A stretch of DNA of 64,000 nucleotides from Flavobacterium sp. HJJ (GCF_015351475.1 NZ_JADKPR010000017.1:1-64000); one strand, 5' to 3'. Positions 1 through 8,913 are shown, counted from the first letter of the stretch. Program-made: numbers and translations. Notes: generated from the letters alone by a model not told the origin.

Positions 1-601
1 AACTTTCATTTTTATTAAGAGTGACAGTAATTGGACCGGTAACAGATGGCATATTTAATAGTCTGGTTCCGACTGGAAGATTTGAAATGGTAATTTTTGT
101 CCCGTTTTCGGTAGCAAGTATTGAGGCAAAGTTTAGTAATGTTGGATCAAGAAGAGGATTTAGCATGGCGCCTAGTCTAAATGTGGTTCCCAATGCGCTA
201 TTCCCTTTGGAGACCAAACCTCCGGCATGGTTGTAGCCGCCATTTCCTAAACCAGAATTGACTCTGACGCTTACATATATTAAGTCTTCAGCTTCTACTA
301 TGTAACCTTTATTGGCTATGATTCCTGTTATTGCAGCAGGAGTGAATAATTGGGTATTATCACCGGTTCCAATACTGTAACGATAAGGATTTGTACTGTT
401 TACGGTTCCAGAAACCACATTTCCGCCATTGGCTATGATTTTAAAATTGACATTTACAAGGCTGGGTGTCGAAATGTATAAATAGTGGTCTTCTGCTAAT
501 GCCTGTGCAGCAACTAAAGGCGGTATATAATGGGTTTTACTAAATTGGGAAAAACAGTTTATGGTTAATAGAATAAAAAATAAGTGTAATTTTTTTTTCA
601 T
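1..601 (-). CDS. Secreted surface protein, N-terminal part (cut by window edge)
   Basis: An open frame runs unbroken from an ATG at 601 to the window edge, 200 codons so far. The N-terminus is a signal peptide (MKKKLHLFFILLTINCFSQ) followed by FSKTHYIPPLVA. The visible part is beta-rich, with glycine and asparagine turns and no catalytic motif. It resembles the N-terminal domain of large flavobacterial proteins that end in a type B type IX sorting domain and carry an IgGFc-binding-like region; this is recognition only, and the C-terminus lies outside the window. It starts 19 nt after the stop of the secreted protein at 621-2960, so the two are probably co-transcribed. Confidence 0.75.
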   Translation of the reverse strand, partial: MKKKLHLFFILLTINCFSQFSKTHYIPPLVAAQALAEDHYLYISTPSLVNVNFKIIANGGNVVSGTVNSTNPYRYSIGTGDNTQLFTPAAITGIIANKGYIVEAEDLIYVSVRVNSGLGNGGYNHAGGLVSKGNSALGTTFRLGAMLNPLLDPTLLNFASILATENGTKITISNLPVGTRLLNMPSVTGPITVTLNKNES

Positions 602-620
602 CAGAATAAATATTTTTAAA

Positions 621-2960
621 CTACCTCTTTAAAGAGAAATGTCCTTTCATTGTTTTTCCATCAGCGAAATTTATCGCAAACCAATAATCATCAGCAGGTA
701 ATTCTTTTCCATTATAGGTGCCATTCCAGCCATTGCCTGTTTCATCCAGCTGTTTTATTAGTTTTCCATAGCGGTCAAAAATAGTTAAGGCAGATTTTGG
801 GAGTATATCTAAATTTTTTATTTTCCAGATATCATTATAACCATCATTGTTTGGGGTGAAAAAACGAGGGTAATCAATAATATACACTTTGTATGAAGCA
901 GATGTGCCACAACCGTTTTTGTCTCTAGCAGCAGCCCAATATATTCCTGCCTCCAAACCATTGAAAATGGGACTGTCCTGATAAAAATTTCCGTCTAATG
1001 AAAATTCAAAATTACCATTACCAATATAGTGAATTGTAACCATATTTTCGGCATCGGAAAAATTATTAACTTTTACATCGGTAATTGTTGCAATTCCAGA
1101 TGGCTTTACGATGAATTTTTTCGTTTTCTGGCAGCCTCTTGAGTTTGTCACAGTGACAGTATATTCTCCTGCGGCTGTCACGTTTATTGTGTTAGCTGTA
1201 GAGCCAGTATTCCATAAATAGCTGGAAAACCCGCTGTCAACTGTTAGGTCTTTGCTGGAGCCGTCACACAGTCCTGTTGTTAAGTCCTGAAAATTGGGAG
1301 GATCAAAAGTGTTTATAATAAGTGTTTCGGGAGTGATTCCATAACAATCACCTGGACCATTTAGGATACGGGCATAAATGGTTTGCTGATACGGAATTGT
1401 ATTAGTAAAAAGATTGGGTAATTGGTTTTTCCTCAAAACGGCATCGTTTTGTGTCAGGTAATATTCGGCGGTAAGTCCTTGTGGCAGTCCATTCATTAAT
1501 TGTGGTGTGATTTGGACATTCAAATTAAACTGTGTCATTCCATCCTGAGAGTTATCTGTATCACAGCTTTCGATTGGGTTTTGTGTTGAGATGGGGTTAT
1601 TGGGCAATACTATATTCAAAAGAGCATATTTGGTACAGCCAAAAGCATTACTCACACGAGCATACAAAGTTTCAGTTGCTACTGAACTTGAATAGACTGC
1701 TGGATTCGGAATTGGATTCGTTTCATTTTGGGCATCCAATAATGATTTATAATAGACTAGTTTTGTCAGTTTAGGGTCGTTGTTTTTAATGATGTTATCT
1801 GCTGCAGTTATATCAGATACTGAAAGTGCATCACCGTCAGGGTCACATCGGTATAGGGTTGCATCGTTTAAAACGATTTGCGGAGCATATTCCACTCTTA
1901 CTTCATCTTCGGCAGTACAAACTGATGGAGATAAAGTGACTTTTACTTTATAAGTGCCGGTATCAGTAACAGTAAGCGATGGTTTTGTTTCTCCAGGAAT
2001 TGGAATAGGAGAGCTGTCTTTATACCATTCGAATGTATAACTTGGAGATAGTTTAGTGTCGAGCAGATAGTTTTCTCCAAAACAAATAGGGCTGCTGCTG
2101 GCAGCAGTGCGGTCTGGGCCTAAATCCATTTTGGCCGAAAAACTTCCCGCTTCCAGAAAAACAGACGAATCATAATATTCGGGGCCGTCATCGGCAATTA
2201 CTAATTTTATATGGTAAATTTTCCCTGCCGTTACTTCCGTCTGAGCATTCAGTTTTATAGTCTGTCCGCTATAATTGACCGGGCTTGCTGTGTTGTTAAA
2301 GCCATTAAAATACGTTTCGTTAATTGAATTACAGCCTGGGTGCGTAATGTTTTGTGAATCTATAACTGAATTTATAACGGGGTGGATATTCTTAGAAGAA
2401 ACAGGGACAGCAGTTCCGGGAATAACCGCTATGTTTTTATAATCATCTGTACTTCCTTTTTCTTTAATTAAAAAAGCAAAACCATCTGAGAATTCACAAG
2501 GAAAATAAGATTGATATTCATTTGAAGCAAAAATATAATTGAAGCTGATAAAATTGGTTAAGGGTACAAAATCAAATTCAACTACTGTTGCATTTATACT
2601 TTTTATCCCCAGTATTCTATCTAAATCGGCATCCCCGGCCCATGATTTATTACCGCCGCCAATTTGATTGCTTACATAAGGTCCTATAGCGGTTTTGCTG
2701 TTGAAAGTGCTTAGTAATACGCCTTCTTTAAGTGGAAAATTACTGTTTCCGGCATTAAAATATCCGTAGCTTTTTTGTCCGGGAGTAAAAGTATTACCGC
2801 TTGCATTAAATCCAGAAACATTGGCACATGAACTATTCACCAAAACATTTTCAATTAATTGCTGTGCAGTTTTGGTGTCGTCTACTGTAATAACCTGAGC
2901 ATTTGCAAAACTCAGGCTGAACAAAAGGATAGCTGTTGCTAATAATTTTGGAGGATTCAT
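621..2960 (-). CDS. Choice-of-anchor L domain protein with type B T9SS sorting domain
   Basis: A large secreted adhesin-like protein of about 779 residues. A signal peptide ends near ANAQ. Residues roughly 90-280 match the choice-of-anchor L domain (FDFVPLTNFISFNYIFASNEY, followed by DGFAFLIKEKGS). Ig-like or PKD-like segments follow. The last 90 residues are a classic gliding-motility-type C-terminal sorting domain (FFTPNNDGYNDIW, then TIFDRYGKLI and GWNG). Known role of that domain: export by the type IX system and display at the surface. The frame can open three codons earlier at a TTG (2969), but ATG at 2960 gives the better signal peptide. It follows the ABC permease gene closely (14 nt). 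Confidence 0.88.
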   Translation of the reverse strand: MNPPKLLATAILLFSLSFANAQVITVDDTKTAQQLIENVLVNSSCANVSGFNASGNTFTPGQKSYGYFNAGNSNFPLKEGVLLSTFNSKTAIGPYVSNQIGGGNKSWAGDADLDRILGIKSINATVVEFDFVPLTNFISFNYIFASNEYQSYFPCEFSDGFAFLIKEKGSTDDYKNIAVIPGTAVPVSSKNIHPVINSVIDSQNITHPGCNSINETYFNGFNNTASPVNYSGQTIKLNAQTEVTAGKIYHIKLVIADDGPEYYDSSVFLEAGSFSAKMDLGPDRTAASSSPICFGENYLLDTKLSPSYTFEWYKDSSPIPIPGETKPSLTVTDTGTYKVKVTLSPSVCTAEDEVRVEYAPQIVLNDATLYRCDPDGDALSVSDITAADNIIKNNDPKLTKLVYYKSLLDAQNETNPIPNPAVYSSSVATETLYARVSNAFGCTKYALLNIVLPNNPISTQNPIESCDTDNSQDGMTQFNLNVQITPQLMNGLPQGLTAEYYLTQNDAVLRKNQLPNLFTNTIPYQQTIYARILNGPGDCYGITPETLIINTFDPPNFQDLTTGLCDGSSKDLTVDSGFSSYLWNTGSTANTINVTAAGEYTVTVTNSRGCQKTKKFIVKPSGIATITDVKVNNFSDAENMVTIHYIGNGNFEFSLDGNFYQDSPIFNGLEAGIYWAAARDKNGCGTSASYKVYIIDYPRFFTPNNDGYNDIWKIKNLDILPKSALTIFDRYGKLIKQLDETGNGWNGTYNGKELPADDYWFAINFADGKTMKGHFSLKR

Positions 2961-2974
2961 GGTATACAAAGATA

Positions 2975-3811
2975 CTACAAATCTCTGTTTTTTAAGATTC
3001 TATAAGATAAGAATAAAAAAATAACTGTCCAGAATATAACTATCACAACTGCCGAAAATGTGACACTGTAATCTTTGATATTTTCGACTCCCATTTGAGT
3101 TCCGATTGTTTTAGCGATGGAGGTTCTGGTCCAAGGCTCAACAATTAAGTTTGACATTGCTTCCAAAGGGAAAAACTGTGTAATATAATTAGCAGTTTTG
3201 CCTTCTGGGAAAATACGAAAGTACAAAATTCCCTTCGCGATTCCTTCAATTATGTTCCAAACCAAAAGGAAACCCAAAGCAAATGCAGATCTTTTTACCA
3301 ATATTCCCAAGAACAAACAAAAAGAGAAGAAACCAACCAGTTTCACAAAAAAAGCTAAGAGATAGTCCAGATCCGAGAAAACAATGCTTAATTCAGTATA
3401 AGACGAGAAATTATAGCCTAAAATTAGCGTCATTATAAAAACAAAAACAGTTGAACATAATGCAAACAGAACTATGGTTACAAATTTTGAAAGGATAAAT
3501 TCTTTTTTACTTAATCCGTCAATCAGGTTTTGCTTTAAGGTACCATAGCTGTATTCATTTGCCATCATCGAGACAATTATGATAGCCAAAAAGAGCTTAA
3601 GGATGGCAGCAACATACGTATTGAAATGCCAGATGTAAGGGAAGTTAAAAATGCCCATTTCGGCAACCTGAAAATGAAGAGGCCCAATTTCAAATTTGAT
3701 AGAAGCTATCAAAGCAATGAATGAAAGTAATATGAAGTAAGTTAAGGTTAAAATACGGCTGGCTTTGTTCAGCCAGATTTTTTGTAATTCTATAGAGAGT
3801 AATCGTTTCAT
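2975..3811 (-). CDS. ABC-2 type transporter permease
   Basis: An integral membrane protein of 278 residues with about six hydrophobic segments (near residues 18-40, 60-85, 105-135, 150-175, 180-200 and 245-270). The pattern is that of ABC-2 permeases: a cytoplasmic start (MKRLLSIELQKIWLNKASRIL), a first helix, then the loop MANEYSYGTLKQNLIDGLSKKEF, which is typical of the family. It lies 79 nt downstream of the ATPase gene and is its likely partner in an exporter; the substrate cannot be told. The adjoining secreted-protein genes share the transcription unit but need not be its cargo, since they carry type IX signals. Confidence 0.85.
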   Translation of the reverse strand: MKRLLSIELQKIWLNKASRILTLTYFILLSFIALIASIKFEIGPLHFQVAEMGIFNFPYIWHFNTYVAAILKLFLAIIIVSMMANEYSYGTLKQNLIDGLSKKEFILSKFVTIVLFALCSTVFVFIMTLILGYNFSSYTELSIVFSDLDYLLAFFVKLVGFFSFCLFLGILVKRSAFALGFLLVWNIIEGIAKGILYFRIFPEGKTANYITQFFPLEAMSNLIVEPWTRTSIAKTIGTQMGVENIKDYSVTFSAVVIVIFWTVIFLFLSYRILKNRDL

Positions 3812-3890
3812 TTTTGGACAGCTTAGATTGTTAGATAGGCTATAAGATTGTTGGTTTTTTAATTGAAATTGCCATTGCCATTGACTTTTG

Positions 3891-4784
3891 CTATTGTTTT
3901 GTTAATTCTAAAAACTGTTCTTCTAAACTGTTTTTGCGTTTTACCAAATGGCTCAGACAGATATTATTTGCAAACAGATACTGATTCAGGTCTTTTGATT
4001 CTAATTTACTTTTTAGATACACCAGAACTTTTGTGTCGGCTGCTGTTATTTTGTCGACTGCAGGATGTTTTTGTAAAACCTGTATTAGATTATCGATGTC
4101 ATCTGCCTGTAATTCAAAGAAACCTTCATTTGCCGAAACTCCGTCAACAGGACCGGAATAAAGGACTTGGCCTTTTCTTAAAACCAAAACATGCGAACAT
4201 ACTTTTTCGACTTCGTCTAATAAGTGTGAAGCCAGTAAAATGGTAGTTCCTTTTGAAGCAATTTGTTTTATAATATCTCGGATCTGATGAATTCCCTGCG
4301 GATCCAATCCGTTGGTGGGTTCGTCCAAAATCAAAATTTCGGGATCGTTTAACAAAGCCGAAGCAATCGCTAACCGCTGTTTCATACCTAATGAAAAGGT
4401 GCTGAATTTACTGTTTTTTCTTTCGGATAAACCTACTAATTCCAGTTTTTCATCAATTTTGGAATAATCAGTGTTTTTTATTTTACAGACCAATTTGAGG
4501 TTCTGCTCGGCAGTCATGTAGGGATAAAAGTTGGGTCTCTCAATAATGGCTCCTACTTTTTTCAATGCTTCGTGTGTTTCAAGATTACCGCCAAACCAGC
4601 TGTATTCCCCCGAAGTTTTGTTCACCACATTGAGAACGATGCCTAGAGTAGTTGACTTTCCGCTCCCGTTAGGGCCCAAAAGCCCATAAACATTGCCTTT
4701 TGTTATTTCTAATGAAACATTTTTTAGAGCCTGAAGACTTCCATAGCGCTTGTTAAGATTCTGAATTGAAAGAATTGTTTCCAA
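3891..4784 (-). CDS. ABC transporter ATP-binding protein
   Basis: A 297-residue ATPase. Walker A is GPNGSGKST at 37-45, the signature FSLGMKQRL starts at 130, and Walker B is LILDEPTNGLDP at 151-162, followed by an H-loop in LLASHLLDEVE. The C-terminal 80 residues form the accessory domain usual in ATPases that pair with ABC-2 permeases. The start codon is TTG: the frame holds no ATG before the Walker A motif, and the N-terminus METILSIQNL fits the family. It is the first gene of a minus-strand unit with the permease and two secreted proteins. A perfect 14-bp palindrome lies 42 bp upstream and may be an operator. Confidence 0.92.
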   Translation of the reverse strand: METILSIQNLNKRYGSLQALKNVSLEITKGNVYGLLGPNGSGKSTTLGIVLNVVNKTSGEYSWFGGNLETHEALKKVGAIIERPNFYPYMTAEQNLKLVCKIKNTDYSKIDEKLELVGLSERKNSKFSTFSLGMKQRLAIASALLNDPEILILDEPTNGLDPQGIHQIRDIIKQIASKGTTILLASHLLDEVEKVCSHVLVLRKGQVLYSGPVDGVSANEGFFELQADDIDNLIQVLQKHPAVDKITAADTKVLVYLKSKLESKDLNQYLFANNICLSHLVKRKNSLEEQFLELTKQ

Positions 4785-4825
4785 AATATATCGTTTTTTT
4801 TATAGGACGACCTAGTTTGTTTTTT

Positions 4826-4839
4826 GTTACTTAAGTAAC
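4826..4839. promoter_or_regulatory. Perfect palindrome GTTACTTAAGTAAC, candidate operator
   Basis: The 14-bp sequence GTTACTTAAGTAAC is its own reverse complement and sits 42 bp upstream of the start of the ABC ATPase gene. Palindromes of this kind are typical binding sites for dimeric MarR- or GntR-type repressors, which often control such exporters, but no regulator gene of either family adjoins it here. Assignment as an operator is inference. Confidence 0.4.
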
Positions 4840-4960
4840 TGAAATAAACTATTTTCTGGAAAAAAAATGTTGTTTTAGAGTCATTGGCAGAATATCTTTT
4901 ATTGGGAGTTTTTTATGATTATTATAGGCCTAACTCCTTCAATATGCAAGGGTTTTAATG

Positions 4961-4968
4961 TAAATTTG
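4961..4968 (+). promoter_or_regulatory. Candidate -7 promoter box TAAATTTG
   Basis: TAAATTTG matches the Bacteroidota -7 consensus TAnnTTTG and ends 17 nt before the ATG at 4986. No good -33 TTTG is present at 17-23 nt upstream, so the call rests on the -7 element alone. Confidence 0.4.
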
Positions 4969-4985
4969 CAATAAATTTATTTACA

Positions 4986-6053
4986 ATGAGTGATGAGAAG
5001 TTAATGGTTTTTAAAAAACCTACCTATCCAATAAATAGCAATTTATTAAATTATCTGGCACGATACGATAGAATTTCGAAAGTCCCCATTGTATACGGTG
5101 ATTTATTGCGTTTCTCTGGAGCTATAAATGTTTATGACAAGAATGATGTGGATACTTTGTGGATTCGTGTTTATTATAACGAATTTGAGCGAGCTGATAT
5201 TGATTTGACATTAAAGAAAATTTATTCGCTTCTGCATTCTGATGGTAACTCCAATATTATAAAATATCTAAATGTTGACTGTATTGATTATTGCACTTTT
5301 GGAAACTCAAAACCCTTTAGAATAAAAGTCCGAAATATACTAAATGACAATTACACTCATTTTTATGTAAAAAAGGCAGATGCATCAAGGATTTATGGTT
5401 TGGAATTAGAGCATCTTTTGTCGCCAGACAAAATGAATTATCTTATTTATAATGACACTTTGGTAGAAGAGCACATTATGGGAATTGCCGGTGATGTTTT
5501 TATTAAGGAAAATCTAAAAAAGTGCAGCGAAACTGAAAAGGCTCAAATTTCAAAGGAGTTTGTGAAGTTTAACGAGCGAAGCATGATACGCCTTTTGGGA
5601 GATATGAGAGCTTATAATTACGTTGTAATTCCAATTCACGATTTTGATCAGGTTGTTTATAAAATTAGGGCAATTGATTTTGATCAGCAATGTTTTGAAG
5701 GTAATTTAAAGGTCTATCGTCCTCAGTTTTTCAAAGAAAATTATCCGATGGTAATGATGATAAAGGATAAACTTCAGATAAATTCCATCGAGCAGTATAA
5801 ATATGAGGAAAGAGCATTACTTGCAAAAAGAATTATTTCTGCAGGGAGCAGAACGGAGCGGCTAATGGAAGTAATGGCTGATGATGTTATTTCAACAGAA
5901 GAAAATCTGGAGCGTCTAAAAATAGAGCTTTATAACTACACGCTGGATCTTAATTTTAAAAAAGCAAAATCTATGGGTAAAGTTATGGCAGCAGCCTTTG
6001 AATATATTACTCGAAACTTTAAAAACACCAATATTTTTGACAGCAATTTTTAA
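4986..6053 (+). CDS. Conserved flavobacterial protein of unknown function
   Basis: A soluble protein of 355 residues with no signal peptide or membrane segment. It looks like a well-conserved, chromosomally fixed flavobacterial protein, but no function is known to me. One stretch (MIRLLGDMRAYNYVVIP followed by KIRAIDFDQQCFEG, about residues 198-240) recalls the metal-binding end of kinase-like folds, where an acidic pair lies after a hydrophobic strand. The nucleotide-binding loop expected of a kinase is not obvious, so this is only a hint. It is monocistronic, divergent from the ABC operon and convergent with the small protein at 6099-6341. Confidence 0.7.
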   Translation: MSDEKLMVFKKPTYPINSNLLNYLARYDRISKVPIVYGDLLRFSGAINVYDKNDVDTLWIRVYYNEFERADIDLTLKKIYSLLHSDGNSNIIKYLNVDCIDYCTFGNSKPFRIKVRNILNDNYTHFYVKKADASRIYGLELEHLLSPDKMNYLIYNDTLVEEHIMGIAGDVFIKENLKKCSETEKAQISKEFVKFNERSMIRLLGDMRAYNYVVIPIHDFDQVVYKIRAIDFDQQCFEGNLKVYRPQFFKENYPMVMMIKDKLQINSIEQYKYEERALLAKRIISAGSRTERLMEVMADDVISTEENLERLKIELYNYTLDLNFKKAKSMGKVMAAAFEYITRNFKNTNIFDSNF

Positions 6054-6098
6054 AATTAAAAATGCTTTCAATATTGTTTTTTAAATTTACCTAAACTA

Positions 6099-6341
6099 TT
6101 ACAGAGAAGAAAAATTCTTTCTATTGAAATGATTTGATAAAGTCTCATTTATTTCTTTTAACTGTGGAGTTAAAAATGTTTTTTTGTCCTGTAGATCGTT
6201 TGTTAATTCTACTTGACAAACTGTACATTTATATTCTTTAAAATGATTAGTTACGTTTCTGACAGTCACTATTTTATGTCCAAAAATGGAACAGGCGGTT
6301 TTTTTGTCAACAAATTTTGACATGAAATCTAAGAAGCTCAT
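6099..6341 (-). CDS. Small CxxC protein (DUF1660-like), unknown function
   Basis: A protein of about 80 residues starting MSFLDFMSKFVDKK. The core is CSIFGHKIVTVRNV, later KEYKCTVCQVELTND, that is, a Cys-x3-GH-K unit followed by a CxxC knuckle, which suggests a small metal-binding fold like those grouped as DUF1660. The frame extends 9 codons upstream to a TTG at 6368, but the ATG at 6341 places the core nearer the N-terminus, as in similar short proteins. It stands alone between two unrelated genes. Confidence 0.6.
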   Translation of the reverse strand: MSFLDFMSKFVDKKTACSIFGHKIVTVRNVTNHFKEYKCTVCQVELTNDLQDKKTFLTPQLKEINETLSNHFNRKNFSSL

Positions 6342-6494
6342 AATCTGGGGGGTATATGTTTCAAACAAACATATGTTAAATTTTGTTATTTTTCAAATAA
6401 AATCGATAAAAAGCGCATTTTTTTAATTAATTAAGCTTAAATCTTACAGAAAAGTTTTTTTACTCTTCTCTAAATGATTTATTGTTATAAAAAA

Positions 6495-6528
6495 ACAATC
6501 CCCAACTGATCAAACAGTTGGGGATTGT
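6495..6528 (-). terminator. Rho-independent terminator
   Basis: A perfect 14-bp stem (6495-6508 with 6515-6528, core CCCCAACTG/CAGTTGGGG) with a 6-nt loop. Read on the minus strand it is followed at once by a run of T. It lies 46 nt past the stop of the nucleoid-associated protein gene at 6574. Confidence 0.9.
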
Positions 6529-6573
6529 AAATTGAATCTCTATTAATGAGTTTTCCTTATCGTAAAACCACAA

Positions 6574-7632
6574 TTATGATTTTTCTTCTTTGTTGAAATA
6601 AACCAGATAGTAGTACATCTGTTTTTCTTCGTCCCAGCCTTTTTCTACAAATTTTTCGGCACTGTCCGGATTAATAAAATCCATTTTGATCTGAATATGT
6701 GTGTCTAGGTTGATTACATTTTTAATCGATTTTCTAGCGTCGCTTACTGCTGCGTTTGCAATAGGGAAGGAGGTAACATCTTCGATGCTGTATTTCTCGC
6801 CTTTATCTACTTTGTAATTTTTAAATTCTGGAATCAGATCTGGGTTGTCTAAAACTTCATTTAGGAAATTGGTTTCTTCAAACTGATCGTTTTTTGCAAA
6901 ATAATTCACAGAACGGTTCATGAACATTACTTCTTCTTTTTTGTCTTCGGCTGGGAAAACAACATCTTTGGCAAAGTTTTGGCAGAATTTCAAGTATTTT
7001 TTGGTAATGAAATTTTCATCTTCAAAAGCATCTACCGAAAGGAAATGCTCTAGCCAGTATCTAGCATCATAGCGGTTGCTGTCCACAGACAGAATTTTGT
7101 AGCCTTCTTCTTTTTTGTAATTAAAAATCAGACAGCCTTTGTCCAGTTTGTTTAAGCTTACTCCATGCTGTAAAATCATTTCCAATTGCGTTCCTTTTTC
7201 CTCAAACTGTAAAAAGTCGGATTGGATTTCGCTTTTGAAAATACCAATAGCATCAACTACATTGTTGTCAATGCTTAAATTGGTTAAATAGGTTACGTAA
7301 ACTTCACCATTTTTAATATGCGGGTGGTTGGACTGCTCAAAAAGATGCTTGGTGATTTTTTTTGAAACCTCATGCAAAGAATTTGGATTACTGAAAATTT
7401 CATTAGCATATTTAAACATGTCATTGTAATCCAAATCTACTTCATGAGCAAACTGAAAGTAGTTTTCTTCTTTTTCCTTAAATGGCTTAAAGAAAAATTC
7501 TTTCATCAAAGGCACGATTTCGTCATTTAATTTAAACGGTTCTTCCGATAAAAAAAGAGGTTCGTTCCTGCTCATGTTTCCCACACGGTGTATGGATAGC
7601 GTTTCAATGTGTGTGTTGTATAAGTTGATCAT
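6574..7632 (-). CDS. Nucleoid-associated protein, NdpA/YejK family
   Basis: A 352-residue cytoplasmic protein recognised as a member of the 37-kDa nucleoid-associated protein family (NdpA/YejK). Supporting segments are the N-terminal MINLYNTHIETLSIHRVGN and the central HIKNGEVYVTYLTNL, then VDAIGIFKSE. The homologue in Escherichia coli binds nucleoid DNA; its precise role is unsettled. The length matches the family. It starts at an ATG and ends with its own strong terminator. The pRiA4b ORF-3-like gene lies 99 nt upstream in the same direction. Confidence 0.85.
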   Translation of the reverse strand: MINLYNTHIETLSIHRVGNMSRNEPLFLSEEPFKLNDEIVPLMKEFFFKPFKEKEENYFQFAHEVDLDYNDMFKYANEIFSNPNSLHEVSKKITKHLFEQSNHPHIKNGEVYVTYLTNLSIDNNVVDAIGIFKSEIQSDFLQFEEKGTQLEMILQHGVSLNKLDKGCLIFNYKKEEGYKILSVDSNRYDARYWLEHFLSVDAFEDENFITKKYLKFCQNFAKDVVFPAEDKKEEVMFMNRSVNYFAKNDQFEETNFLNEVLDNPDLIPEFKNYKVDKGEKYSIEDVTSFPIANAAVSDARKSIKNVINLDTHIQIKMDFINPDSAEKFVEKGWDEEKQMYYYLVYFNKEEKS

Positions 7633-7663
7633 TTTTTTATTTATTATTAAAGATGATAGATGA

Positions 7664-7711
7664 AAGAGCCAAGAAAAAAGACAGAAATTAAAGTCTTTAC
7701 TCTTGGCTCTT
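7664..7711 (-). terminator. Hairpin after the pRiA4b ORF-3-like gene, possible terminator
   Basis: An 11-bp perfect outer stem (7664-7674 with 7701-7711, AAGAGCCAAGA/TCTTGGCTCTT) encloses a second short stem (AAAGAC/GTCTTT). It begins 21 nt after the stop codon at 7732. The T-run on the minus strand is weak, so it may be a terminator or an RNA-stabilising hairpin. Confidence 0.5.
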
Positions 7712-7731
7712 GATTCTTTTGTAATTTTGTT

Positions 7732-8274
7732 TTAATTCCAATTCTCCTCAAACCCGTAGTCTTCAAAGCTGTCGTCTCCTTCAAACATGTCGAGATCGTC
7801 TTCGTCTAAATCATCTTCAAATTCACCGTAAATGTCGTTGTGCATATCATCTGCCTCAAAGTTTTTTTCGAGTGCTTCGTCTGGCATTTCACCGTGAGAG
7901 AATATAGTTTCAGGATAAGTCTGGCCTACAGCCTGTTCTTCAATTGCGGCTAATTCCACTAGAAAAGTCCACATGTTGATGAAGTCATAAACATATATGA
8001 TTTTGGTGTTTTCTTCATCTAATATGTCTGACAATTGGTAATCACTCATGATTTTTTGCTGACCAGGGACATCGCCTGTGTCAAACATTGGGATTTCATC
8101 TTCCTGATTCCAGGTTTCATCGCAGGTATAAAAAGAAGCCACTTCCATTCCGTCAAAACCAAATGAATTGAAAATAGCGTTGTGTAAATCTTCTAAAGTG
8201 TCCTCTGCAAGTATTGCTATGTCTCTAAAAATGTCTTCCTCGGCATCTAGAATGACTCTGAATTTATAAACCAT
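7732..8274 (-). CDS. pRiA4b ORF-3-like / IS1096 passenger TnpR family protein
   Basis: A 180-residue protein whose first 110 residues match the PRiA4_ORF3 fold (MVYKFRVILDAEEDIFRDIAI, DTLEDLHNAIFNSFGFDG, SFYTCDETWNQE, YVYDF.NMWTFLVEL). The last 45 residues are extremely acidic (runs of D and E), a common tail in flavobacterial members. Family names refer to a plasmid ORF and an IS1096 passenger gene, but no transposase or inverted repeats adjoin this copy, so it looks like an ordinary chromosomal gene. Biochemical function is unknown. Confidence 0.8.
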   Translation of the reverse strand: MVYKFRVILDAEEDIFRDIAILAEDTLEDLHNAIFNSFGFDGMEVASFYTCDETWNQEDEIPMFDTGDVPGQQKIMSDYQLSDILDEENTKIIYVYDFINMWTFLVELAAIEEQAVGQTYPETIFSHGEMPDEALEKNFEADDMHNDIYGEFEDDLDEDDLDMFEGDDSFEDYGFEENWN

Positions 8275-8419
8275 AATCGTTGTTTTTATTGAAAGAGCAA
8301 ATGTAAAGTTTAATTTTAGATTTTAAATTTATGAATTGGGTTTTGTTGAAAAGATTTTTTTCAGCCAAAAATAGAATTACACCCAGCGGGTTATATGAAT
8401 TTAATTTTAATGATTTAGA

Positions 8420-8805
8420 CTAATCATTTTTAATACAATAAGTAGTGCTGGGATTTACATCGCCATCAGGAAAAACTTTACTGTAAAATGTCCTTTTACA
8501 AGTGTAACAATCATTATCTATACTCGTAATTTCAACTACAATTTTATCACCTATTGCAAACATTGAATTTTGGGTTTTTTAGCACAAATTATTTCGTATT
8601 GACATTCGTTTATCCATACAACGTTCCAAACGACTTCAAGTACTCCGTTATTATAGCCTTCCTGAATGTTGTCTTTCCTAATACTAGTTCTCTCAGGATA
8701 TTCGGAATGATAAAATTTTCCGTTTTTAATTTTACTGCAATCTAGAGTCTGTGAATATCCGATTGTTCCAATTAATAATAGAATAAGTACTGCTAGTTTT
8801 TTCAT
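8420..8805 (-). pseudogene. Small secreted protein, frameshifted paralog
   Basis: The intact start gives MKKLAVLILLLIGTIGYSQ (signal peptide), then LDCSKIKNGKFYHSEYPE, and the frame closes after 84 residues at 8551. Beyond that point another frame continues the homology to the neighbour at 8914-9300: FAIGDKIVVEITSIDNDCY, later YCIKND, stop at 8420. Adding one A to the six-A tract (8575-8580, read on the minus strand) would restore a protein of 128 residues, exactly the paralog's length. So this is a 1-nt deletion in a homopolymer: true decay, a phase-variable tract, or a sequencing error. Function unknown; the conserved Cys residues suggest a secreted, disulfide-bearing fold. Confidence 0.85.
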
Positions 8806-8913
8806 CTTTAATGGTTTTTATTTTTTTGTTAGATTTTTTTGTTAATTTATTTCCAAAAGTTTACTTCGATTTGTAAAATTATATTTTGCATGCAATTTTA
8901 ATTTTCTAGTTCC

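Noticed and set aside
3863-4246. Plus-strand frame of 127 codons
   Set aside because: It lies antisense to the ABC ATPase gene, whose motifs are intact.
7732-8274. Insertion sequence suggested by the family name (IS1096 passenger)
   Set aside because: No transposase, inverted ends or target duplication around the gene; the family is common as single chromosomal genes.
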